This document shows, piece by piece, positions 12,201 through 24,200 of a DNA stretch of 64,000 nucleotides. Position 1 is the first letter of the stretch, and every line of letters begins with the position of its first letter. Made by a program: the position numbers and the translations under genes. Under the pieces are notes generated by a model that worked only from the letters and a program-made list of their open reading frames with translations, ran no database searches and was not told the origin of the DNA. The stretch is from Setoptus koraiensis (taxonomy: Eukaryota > Arthropoda), in the NCBI GenBank assembly GCA_048013815.1, contig CM106586.1, positions 15,066,001 through 15,130,000 of the forward strand, in the 5' to 3' direction.

Positions 12201-15200
12201 GTGAGAGAAAGTTTCATTATGCTGACTCGCCATTATCATCATTGCGAGCCTCTTGCGGGCAAAGTTGAGCAATCATGTTGGCCCGACCACTTGAGTCTAG
12301 TTTGTGTGTGTGTCGAGTTTAGTTAATATCGGGTCATGTCAAGACGGCACTCGATAAATCTTTTTTTGCGCGTGTTGTTACATAACTGTTGTATTATACT
12401 GTTACATAACTGTAGTTGTTGTTGTTGTTGCATTTATGCCACAGTGTGCCATTGATTCTGTGCGCGATTAATCTTGGTCGCGCGCGCACTGTGCATGTGT
12501 TTGTTGCGCGCCAGTGCGCGCGGCCCCCGTTGCAAGCTGCAACGACTCGCCGGCCCGGCCCCGCTCGGCAGGTCACTGCAGCAAACACTGTGCAACACTG
12601 CGCGCAACACTCGCGCAACCTGTGCCAGGTGCCCGCCGGCCAGGCAATAACCGCCCCTGACCGTTATATAACTTGCGCCGTCATATAGCTCGTGCCGTCG
12701 TATAACTCACATCGTTGTAGCTCGCACCGTTATGAGTCGCCCATCGGAATGGCCGGATTTGGGCTACTGGAGCGACTAGACGACGAGCCGGGCCGGATTA
12801 TGATGATGCTGGCAGATGTTGGACGGTGGCCCGGGCTACAGCGGCCAATGGCCTACAGCCCGTCCAGTGACCAGTTGGGGCCAGACAGTTGGCAGGGCCG
12901 ACGGGGGCGCGCGAGACAGCGACAGCCAATGGAGCCTAACAAGTTAATTTGTTTATGTAGGCTCGGTGCTGTTAACAGGGCGCCCGGCGAGCATCATCAC
13001 CTAGGGCCGTTCGCGACTTGCTCAGCAGCACTTGCACTTGGCGTGCTGGCGCGCGAAATGATAACTCCATTAGGGGCGAACCTACGTAGCTCCATCATCA
13101 TTATTCACTCATGATTTGATTGCTCATTCGTGTAGCTGGCTAGTGTTGCGGGGCGAGCGCACAAACGATAGCGGCAATAATAACACACCGGCCCGTAGCT
13201 CATAACAATAACTAATGCCGCTAGAGGAGCGACTTTTATTTATCGCGGTGCCACCGATGCCAACGATGCCATTGTCGGCGGCTCGCAACATGCAGATTAG
13301 GGCCAGATAAGGGCTCGGGGCGGCTCGCGTGATTTCGGGCCGCCGCTCCGTTGCGATGCCTCATTTCGCTTTGTTTCGTTTGGTCTGGTTTTGTTTAGAC
13401 ATTCGATACGACTCGATTCGCCCTGATTCGTTTCGCTTGACTACAGCTCGCGCACAGGTTCGCCGCCGAGTCGCATTCTCTGGCCTCGACGTTCGCGCTC
13501 TCAACGCTCGGGCTTCCGACGCTCGCAGTCTCGACTATCGGAGTGCCGACGCCGCGAGTCGCCCGGCGCTCGCGGAGATTCGAGTTTTGCGAATTGCGAG
13601 ACGCGCAAGATTGCGCCACGGCGACCCTGGGCCCCGCTGGCTGCGCAGCGGCCAGTTGTCATTGTACTGTGCGCCTCGTCGCGAGCCCGTTGCCTGTCGG
13701 AGTTCGCGTGCTCGTCGGAGTTCTCATTACTTGGCCCCAGTCAGTTGGCGCTGACTCGGCTAGAGCCGACAATTGAAAATTTAGATAAAGCGCGCACAAA
13801 GGGCCGCTCCCCTTGCCAGTTTAATCTACTCAATCATCAGCGGGGCGATCACGACGACCAGATAAGACGCTCGCTCGCTCGTCGTCAAATGGCAACAACG
13901 GCCGAGCGACCGGCGCAGATTCACGCGTGAACTGTGCGGTTTGTCGCATGTGGCAGCGTCCTTTTGTCGGATGCGCGACGACAACTCGTTCGCTGTGGCT
14001 GCAGTGCCAATAAAAAGAGGCCAAATCCACGCTGGCCCAAACGACGAGCTCCTCATGCGTCGTTGCAAATCTGCATGAATCTTTATGACGCCTCGGCGCG
14101 ACTACGCGAGCGTCGCGAGCGTCGCGACTGTGTGAACTGTGCGAATGTTGGCGAGCCGCAAACAATCGGCCCGCAACTGAAGATTAGATCAATTATTGCC
14201 TTGGCCAACTTGGCAACAGCAGCCAATAACGGCAAGCGCGGGCAACCGCGCCAAACTTTGCCCGAGCGACCCGCAAAGTATTGTTGTGGGCGCTGTTGGC
14301 GCTGCGGTCGGCGCTGTGTCTGGCAAGCTAGCGCGCAAAAGTCATTGCAATCAGGATGTTATTATGTTCGCATTGTGCGCGGCGGCGAGAACACGACGAC
14401 AGTCGCATAATGCGACACAACGACGCGCAATATCCGCGCGCCTTCCCACGCCGAGCTTCTGACGCGCGGCTTGTGACGTGGGGCGCCAGCCAGAAACGGG
14501 AGCGTTGCCCCCGCCGACCGCCATTGTTTAATGGCCATTGTCTAATTGCTACAGTGTGCGGCCCGATATGAGTCCCGATTGCCAGTGTATCGACACGAAC
14601 ATGAACAGCCGGCTTGCGTTCACATGTCGGCGTGGGAGCGCAGCTGAGCGGGGCCATTTCGTTGCGCCGGGTCGAAAGGGGTGCCCGACGTTGGCCCGAC
14701 GTTGGCCCGACGTTGGCCCGACGTTGGCCCGACGTTGGCCTGATCGCTGGCCCGATCGCGATGAAAGGGCCGCACCCTTTCGTCGCGACTCATCGCGAGT
14801 AGTGAAAGGGGCGCCCAGAGTCGCCCGCAAGTGGCGCTGCGGCTGCAAATTGATGGCGTCGATATTGGCGCCGCCGCCGCCGATGCGCTTTGTGTCGTTT
14901 GTGTTCGGATGCGAGCGCCGCGCCCGACCAACGTCCCCATATCCGGTGTGTGCGGCGCCGCAAGTTGATCAGTGCGACCGACTAAATTGAAAATCGCTCC
15001 CCCCCAAAATCACTCCGCCGAAAGCGCTGCGCTAAAAGCGCTCCGGCCGACAAACAGGAAAGTGTCGCATGAGGTCGCGCCAGCTTGCAGTGTCACAGCG
15101 GAGACCGTCGCCAGAGGAGACCGTCGGGCCGCGGTGACAGTGGCCCCGGCCGAACCCGTTACCGCTCCCATTGTGCGCCAACAACAGCACGGGCCACTGT

Positions 15201-18200
15201 GCAGCGACAACGCTGGCCATTGTGCGCCAACACTGGTCACTGTTAGGTAGCAACGCTGGCCGTTGTGCAGTGTCGCCGGCGCCCATTATGCGCCACTGGC
15301 CATTTGTTGTACCTGTCAATAGCTTGTTGTGCTGTTGCGCTAACCGCTGCATTGGCTCGGGCGCTGTTCGGCTGGTGCGCGCCCGACATTGGGCGCGAAC
15401 AGGGGCGCCAGTTGGCGCGCACAACAATTAAGCGACCGCTCACTTCCGTCTTGCGAACGCCACAATAACAAACCGTTGATTGTCCGTGGGTGCTCGTCTA
15501 GACGCCGGCGACTCTCGTGTGACGCTCACACGACTGTGAACACAACAACGCGACAACACGGCAACGCGACAGCGCGACAACACGGCAACGCGACAGCGCG
15601 ACAATGCGACAATGCGACAACACAAGAAATGTGTGACTTTAAACTTTCAACACGCCGCTATTGCGTCATCACGTGTGTGACAACAACACGCGCTCGCTTG
15701 GTTGCGCCATCGTGTTGTTTGTTATTTTTGGCTCGGCTCAGCTCGGCTGCGCTGTAATTGTGTTATGTAACGTGCAACTTGTAAGACAACACTGGCGACC
15801 GTCACATGTGCTGTGTGTATGCGTTGCTGATAGCGACACTCGACACACCGGCACACAACTGTCAGATGTGGCCAGTGGCCCCACTCAGCGCGTTTGTGCC
15901 GGTTGTAAGTTACACTCACCGATTGGAAAAAAGCGCCAGGGGCGTTCGCATCGCGTTGCATGTTGCAACAGAGAATCTCTCTTGAACCGGCTCTTGGAGC
16001 CGCTCGAATGGAGCGGGCGCGCGCGCGTCAATTTCGCTCTAGGGCTCTCATATCACGCCGCCAGCGTCGCCTGCCGGCACTGATTACACAAAGCTGTGGG
16101 GCGACTCTTGGCAATCGTTGCTTGCGACTCGCACGCTGCTGCATTGATGCAGATTTGGCGCCAAGATTATAAAATAACAAACATTATGATTATAACAATT
16201 ACGTAAGCGCTTGTGCGGGCGCCGCACCGTGCGCCATTGTGGCCATAGGCAGGCTAATATGTATGTTAATATTGTAGTAGGCATATTATGTAATATTATG
16301 TATTGTTGTGTGGTCGGTGTTGTTACTGACAATGGCAATTGTCGAGCTGCGACCAGCGGACGCATCGACAGCCATTGCGAACGTGCAAACAGGTGAGGCA
16401 ACGTGCCGTTTGCCGGTGCCGACCGGTAGGCGACACGAACAAGCGGCCGCAGTGCAATAATGTGTAATAAAGACAGCATTGCACTGTCAGTGTCGAGACT
16501 CTGTAGTACAGAGTCCGTAGTATAGAGACGGCATAAACAAACAAGCGCGACGAGCTGTCAGACGGCGCGCAGCGCGTTGCCACTGGCAACGCGCGTGCAA
16601 TGTTATTGTGACTGTCATCTGACGACGACCTGTCAATAGAGCACAACATGCGTGTGTGTTGTTCTTTTCGAGCGTGTTCGTATATAATGTGTAAGTGACA
16701 GCGAGTCAGTGTCATTGTGAGTCTCACTGGCAGCTTGTAATTGTCGAGACTCGAGTGTGTGTAACAAGATAGTTGCCATTGTTGCGCGGCTTGCAATCAG
16801 CTGACGGCGAGCGGTAAGTGGCAACAAGACACTACCTTAAGTTGTCACTCGCAAGTCACTGGCTTGTTAGTTGCCAGTGGCGCCCCCCGTGCAACAGCGA
16901 CAACAGCGACAACAACAAAGGCGACAACAACAACGGCGACAACAACAACGGCGACAACAACAGCAGCGACAGCGACAACACCGACAACCGTTTACGTGCC
17001 GCTCAACAGCTGACAGTAAATATTGCGGCCCGACGATGGTATCGTTATCGTCTCACAGTGTGAGACTCACACACAAATTGTGAGTCACAATCATCGATTT
17101 GTCCCAGCGCCATATTTCACGACTGTTTCAGCGGGGCCCCAATCGGCGTCTGACAGTTGTGAGCTGACAAGGCCGCGCGAGTTGTGACTTACAACGTGTG
17201 TACGCACTTGGCAAGTCAACAACTTGCCTTTTCCTCTGCCGAGACCAGATTGTCAACAACGCCCACGTTCAATTATGCAATCTTGCAATTATGGCGCGCC
17301 GCTCGCCAGGTAGCGCAACAAACTGACAACAAACTCAAATTGGCGATTGATTATTGATGACGAGTCGCCACCACACACACAAATTGTGTGACACAATCGT
17401 TGTTACGCGCAACTTGTGAGTCGCACAACTTGTCTAATACAAGTTGTATTACAAGTCTTGTAAGTGTCACAAGTCGACACTGCTTCAGCAAGCTCGTAAC
17501 AGGCCACTTACAAATTGTTAAATTGCACTTGACGCGCCTGTCGCCCATCACACACCCTTTTGACACTGGCCTGTGACGCAACTGCCTGCTACTGTCAACC
17601 GTCTCACGTTGCATAATAAACGATGAATGATGAATAATAAACAAAAATAATAATGACAAATGGAGAAACAAAGAAATGGAGAGACGAGGAAACGAAGAAA
17701 CGAAGAAACGAGGAAAAGAAGAAACGAAGAATCGGTCGTCATGGCGACGTGATCGCCGTCAGCGACACACCAACTCGATGATACGTGAACTATCAAGTGA
17801 TACAGTCAAGTGATACGATGATGTCAAGCAGCTGATAGTTGATAGCTAATTCACGGGGTTGCACGGGCAAAATATTCATCGTCAGCAATGAGCATTATTT
17901 GCATATCGGCGGCACACGCACACGGCACACTGTGCATATTACACTGTACACATATATAATACGTGCCAAGCTAGCACGGTACTAGTATTAGCGGTGCGCA
18001 GCAAACAAATTGCATCTACGTAAATATGTTTTTATATTTATACCGCCGCGATGTATTACATCATCGCTACTCGCTCATCGGCCGCCGGCATCCCGAGCAA
18101 GCAAACTAACGAGCCAACTCTTTCTGTTGCCGTCCCTCTCTCTCACTCGTGCGTCTTGTCTCACTTATTGTCCTCATGTGTCTTGTGTGTTTGTATGGCG

Positions 18201-21200
18201 CGACACCGCGCGCATCGCCTCACGTCTGTCGATCATCCTTTTACGACTCTCAACTCAATTTATTTCATTTCCGCCCCCCCCCGTGCGATATGACTTGGCC
18301 ACCCGGCGACTTGGGTACCCTGGGCACACTACGGCGCGCGATACGGGCAATACCCAAAATGCGCGCGATACGCAAATTGACGCAAAATACAAACAATGCG
18401 CGCGATACGGGCGCTGTGCAAAATACGGACAATGCGCGCGATACGGGCGCTGTGCAAAATACGGGCACTGTGCAGAAGTTTGTACTGCACGAGGGTGACT
18501 ATACACAAGAACTTATTTATATCATTCATAACGAACAATCTCATGTGGATAGTGTGGTACACGTACGTTGTTAGAACGCCCGAGCTTCTGGTCGCAAATC
18601 CGGTAAGTGCCATTGCGTGACACTCACACACTTATTGTCGCATTACGTCACGCATTATTGTTTAATAATCATAATAATCATCATGGTTACATGTGTTACT
18701 AACTATTGCCACTGTTGCAACTATTAAAACTGGGCTGACTTGTCTTTTCTTCCACATTCCACATTCAATTATGTTGTTTGCATCGTTTGTTGATTTACTC
18801 TGGCACTCGACGATTGCTCAATATTGTTGCCGGCTCGCCGCTCTGGCAACTGCACGCCTCGTTGCCACTGCGACACTCGCATTTCTCAAAACTCTCAACA
18901 CGCTCGGAACGCTCGGAACGCTCGGAACGCTCGGAACGCTCGGAACGCTCATAATGCTCATAATGCTCGGATCTCTCAAAACTCTCAACTCAAAACTCTC
19001 GAAATGCTCGAAACGTTCGAAATGCTCGAAACGCGCGAACGCTCGAAACGCCCGAACTGCTCAAATGGCTCAATGGGCTCGAATGGCTCGAATGGCTCCG
19101 TTCGACACTCAACACTCATCGGGCTCGACGCGAAACCTTGAACTCACTCCAACGATAACGCGCACTCATTTCGGCGTGCCAATCAAAACTCAAACCTCCT
19201 CGAACCGGCCTTCCGGTGCGCCCGTGCACCAACCCTCAACGGCCCCATCGGCCCCATCGGCGCACACCGGGCCCCTCGGATATTGTACATGCTCGACCCG
19301 CCGGCGCTCATCACTCTGCGAATCGGCCCCCCGTGAATCGGCGCCCGCGAACACAAACCGACAACCCGCGAACACAAACCGACAACCCGCGCATACAAAC
19401 CGATCAACGGGCGCCCACTAAATGGCTGTCGTTCACTAATCAGCTGGGCTGTCAACTGTGGCACATCCTATTGCACTATTTTCTCATCTCAAACTACTTT
19501 TGGATGTTCTGCGAGGGCCTCTATTTGCACACCCTGCTGGTGGTGGCGTTCGTCAGCGAAGACAAAATACTCAAGTGGTTCTATCTGTTGGGCTGGGCAA
19601 TACCTGTGCCCATCACCATAGCGTACGCGTACAACCGGGCCCAGCATCAGGAGTTCACCCAATAGTAAGTAGGCTCACAATCAATTGAGTCCATCAATAT
19701 TCCGCGCTCAATATTCCGCCTTCGATATTCCGCCTTCGATATTCAGCATTCGGCATTTGGCATTCAAAATTCAAAATTCAATATTCATTTTGAGTGTTGA
19801 GTGTTGAGTGTTGAATTTTGAATTTTGATCGCTGATTCAGCGACGCTGAATATCGAATGAATCGGCCAATTGGCCAATCGGATATTATTGTCATTGCGCA
19901 ATAAATTATTATATAATCGCGCCATCAAGTTGTTGCGTCATGTTTGTTGCGTCATGTTTGTTGCGTAATCTTGCTTACTTGTTAGTGTTGCTTGTTTACA
20001 TCGCGCCGCCATAATATGCTGCTGCCAGTATGATTTGCGGCCCCCATGTATGACTGCACACCGTATATGAGTGCACTCATATACGGTGATGCAGTATCAA
20101 GTGTTAAGCGCGTTCGCTTCGGTGCACTTGTCGCCTGTGCACCTTGCCGGCCGGTTGTCGGGCCGGTTGTCGCTGTCGTTGTCGGGCCGGTACTCGAGCA
20201 CCGGCTGCCAAGTGTTGCGTAAGAAATTGTTTGACAAGTCGATAACGACTCATCTGACAATTGTGCGGTGACCTTCACGTGACGGCCGCACTTGTTAGTC
20301 GCTAACAGTCGGTCGCTAACAGTTAGTCACTAACAGTTATTGTGTGGCTGTTGCCGTGTCGAGCTTGCCGTGTCGAGCTTGCCGCGCTGGACGACAGGGG
20401 GCCAAGCGGGCACAAGCGGCAATGGGGTTCGGGGGCTGGGCCAGGGAACCAAAGAAGGCGCACCGAAAGAGTAAACAACAATTTAAACACATTGCCTGCT
20501 GGCCCCTGGTGTCATCGATCACAAGCGCTGCAACTGAAAAATTGACATATCTGGCAGCCATGACGCAATACGTTTGTCGGGCCGGCCGAATGTTTGCATG
20601 GCTTGCGCAATGTTTATCTCTTCATCATCATGTTATCATTATTAACGGCAAACACACACTTGTCACTCTTTGGTTTGGCCGTCTTGCGTTATTATCTCAC
20701 TGCACTATTATCTAACTGGCCTGTATTATTATCTAACTGCTGCATTATCATCCTCTAACCGCTCTCTATTGTGTGCGCCATTGCGCAATGCCGCCGCGGC
20801 TATATATAACGCCGCAAACACACACACACACATATATATATATTATGTAATGCGCAACAACACAACGCCTGCCCACAAATCATCGGCGCGCTGGCCCCGT
20901 GGCGCCAATAACCGGCAACCGGCCACCGAAACGCGCGGCGCGCCACACCCGACCGGCCCGCCACACACTCGGCGACACTCAGCTGCTGGATGGAGGAAAG
21001 TCCCTACAATCTCATACTGATGGCACCCATAGGGATATCGCTGCTGGTGAGTACATAAGCCGGGCTTGTGCCCGCATGTTTGCCCGGCCCGACCGAGGCA
21101 CCGGCCCTGCCCAGCCGACTGGCGAGGCGCTGACACGAGCCGAGGCGCTGACACGAGCCGAGGCGCTGACACGAGCCGGCTGCGCGTTTCAATTTGCGCA

Positions 21201-24200
21201 GCGGGCTCAATTTTCGGGGGAACGGAAATTTTGCGCCTAAAGGTAGTTCCTTGAAGCAACTGCCAGCTCGCACTATGACGTAATCATATCGCCCCCTCCC
21301 CTCCGCCCTGTTAGACACACATTTGGCAAGACATATTTGGCAAGACACATTTGGCGAGACAGATTGGCGCCGTTGAGGGGCGGCAGCGGCGGCCCTCAAC
21401 ACGGCGACAGAATCGTTTAAGGGGGCGCCCCCGGACTCGACAGGCGAGTGTCGCACCTGAGCGGCGCGCTTGGCAGCTCGCTGTCATGCGGGTGCTTCAT
21501 TTGCTGATTGCGCGCCCTCTACGCGCGTCTAGACAGCGCACTGTATGACATAATAACATTCAACGGAGCTTGAGCCCGACGAGGCGCCAGCTTGACCTTG
21601 ACAATATCCGTTCACGGTTTCTCGGGTGCCATTGTTGCGCTGCCGGCGTTTGGCTGCAACCGGCAGCTCGACACTCGCCGGCCGCTTGACACTCGCTGAC
21701 AATCACGGCCGCTCCGCACTTCACACTGCGGGCATCTATCATTTTATGGCTGCCACGGGTATTGCGCCGGTTCGCTGCGCGTTGTTTGTCGGGCCGCCTA
21801 GCCCAAATTACGCGCTCGGCGGCGACGGCGGCGCGCCTCGTGCGCACAGGTGAGCCGCCGCCGCCGCTGCAAACGACCAGCCAAACGCAAATCACTTAGC
21901 TAATGCGAGCGGCGCGCTGCCACTTGGGAAATTTGCTTTTTTCGTCCGGCGCTCACTTGGCGCTCGCCGGGCTCTTCGGGCCAAGTGAGCGTCGGACGCA
22001 GAGAGCGAAGTGAGCGTCGGACGCGGGCGGCGCTCGCTGCGGGCCGCTGGCCGACACTTGACAGCGTCCCGCGCTGTTTGTGGGGCCCGAAGGGCGACCC
22101 GACAAACGGCGGCCCGACAAACAGCGAGCGGCTTACCGCGCTCATAAGCGCTGCTCAAATCAGTGCTGGCACCCGGTGCGGATAAGGCCGGCATAAGCCG
22201 CAAGCGGGCACGGCCATTGGCGGCTTTTCGGGGCTGTCGCAAACTGTTACGTGGCGCCGCCGCTACGTGTGACGCGCAAAAGTGGCGCGTGCTTGACGCG
22301 CGCGTATGAATGAATATTGACGTCACTCGCTCACAAGGCCGTACGGGCCCATAATTCTATTGTGCGAGCAATTTTAACTAATTACATTACGCGAAAATTA
22401 CTTACTCTCGATCAGCTGGGCGCCGCTATTTTTCAGTTTTTAGTTTATTTTTTTCGCCATTTCAATTTGATTGCGGCACGCGCAAACACGCGCAAATATG
22501 CGCATATGCCGTAAGTTGGGGGCCCCAAGTGCATACACACTGTACCGATTACCGTCTGTAATTTGCAGACCGTAATTCGTGCCGGCTTGCACAACGAGCC
22601 TCGTTTGCTCGTTGTGTGCCACTCACCTGAGCTGTGCCAGTGATCTCGAGTGGGGCCAAACTGACACGCTGCTTGCGATTCGACCGCAAAACCGACCTTG
22701 TCCGGCACAGTTTGTCGAGCGAGCCGGACAATTTGTTCGTCGGACTTTTTCGCGTCGGCCCGCAAACGTGTCGTGCACCCGTTCGATGCGCCCGTTCAGA
22801 CTGGATATTTGACAAGAGGGGAGCCGATTGTGCTGTGTGGATGGCTCCATAAAAGCCGAACTTTTCCATAGCGAAAGTTCGTTCGCTATGGAAAAGTTTT
22901 CGAAGCGCTTCGAGGCGAAAGGCGCAACTGATCCGACGGAATATCGCCCAATGCGAACGAGGAATCATGCGAAATCTGTTGGCGGCTGACAGTCGGATGT
23001 CGAGTCGCTGGCATCGTCGTCTGGCCGCCTCGATATCTCGTTATATCTGATCGTATGATTCACATGACCAACACAACGGCGATCGGGTCCCCTCGAACTC
23101 CGAAGACGAGTGTCGTTCATAACTCATACATTGCAAGCTGATGTCGACGCCGTTTCGTCACGCATTCCGAGCGGATATCCTCTGCGCCGCAGAGTCTGCG
23201 AGGGCCTCTTACAACCTCGTTAAAGAGAGGCTTCTCGGGAGGATATTTATCATTGCTTATCCGCTTGAGGAGCGGATGTTGAGTTGGCCGGCGATTAGGG
23301 CCGGCTGTTGGTTGCTGTTCGTTTGTCGGTGGGAAGCCACAGTTCTCGGATTGTTGCCCAAGAGCGCAAAACGCGTAAAATTGGCAAACTTTGCGCAAAC
23401 TCGACTTGACGCGTTAGTGTTAGAACGACGAGATTAATTGTGAATCGAAGAGAACGATCGCCAATATCCGTTTGTGGATATTGACAAAATATAAGCCTTG
23501 TATCACAAGGTGACATTGTGAGTGTATGACGCTTCGTCCAATATGAAGTGACACAAAGGTCAGCGGCAATTCGCTAGTAGCAATATCGGCCGTCGGCGCC
23601 AATATTGGCAACTTGCCAATGGCGAGACAATTTGCGTGATTTGTACGACATTTCATTACCAGGTATTACCAGCCGCCGGCCACCATCAACCATATATGAC
23701 ACCTGAATATCAGCTCACTTACACACTGTCTGGGTGTGCTCGCCTTAATGGGGCGCCATAAAATGTGCGGGGCCCGCCATGAACGGCCGGCTCAACGGAT
23801 GAGCGGGCCGGCGGGCCGAGCGGCGGCTCATCCGTCGAGCGGCGGGCTTGATTGACAACTAATGACCGTACTAGTGGCAGCGCCATCAATGGCGCTGCTA
23901 TGATTACATAATAACGGCGCCATGTAATGCACACAAATATAATACGTCGTGTATGCCAACAACCGCGCCAACTACCGGACAAATAGCGAGCCGGTTAATG
24001 GCCCTGGCGACACAGACACGAAACGGCGCGCCGCCGACTAATGCCCGAGCCAGCGGCAAGTGCATTTGGCAAGCCAGCCGGCGACCGTTAGTTTATTAGT
24101 GGGGGGCGCGCGCGGTGCGGTATGCCAATTTGCAAGTTGCATAACTTAAGGGGCGCGCGCACTGGTGATTACATGCCGGCACACTGACAAACTGAAACAA

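Larger units (their letters stand above)
11675..18475 (+). other. GPCR intron 4
   Basis: A 6.8-kb, mostly GC-rich intron with no supported gene. It contains several minisatellites (11-bp at 14683-14740, 24-bp near 15550-15620, CAA/CGG units near 16893-16985 and 36-bp units at 18394-18465). Overlapping open frames on both strands reflect high GC and repeats rather than genes. Confidence 0.7.
18603..19443 (+). other. GPCR intron 5
   Basis: An 841-bp intron carrying a 9-bp minisatellite (18901-18950, then a decayed tail to about 19100) and a 21-bp repeat (19344-19412). No gene is seen. Confidence 0.8.
19665..20982 (+). other. GPCR intron 6
   Basis: A 1.3-kb intron. It contains an inverted repeat at 19765-19827, a 30-bp perfect palindrome at 20059-20088 and a short (CA)n/(TA)n block near 20818-20842. 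No gene is seen. Confidence 0.8.

Noticed and set aside
12692-15757. Dense overlapping open frames of 60-160 codons on both strands
   Set aside because: High GC content depletes stop codons; frames overlap on both strands, are rich in Arg, Ala and Cys, and show no domain or splice logic. They lie in intron 4.
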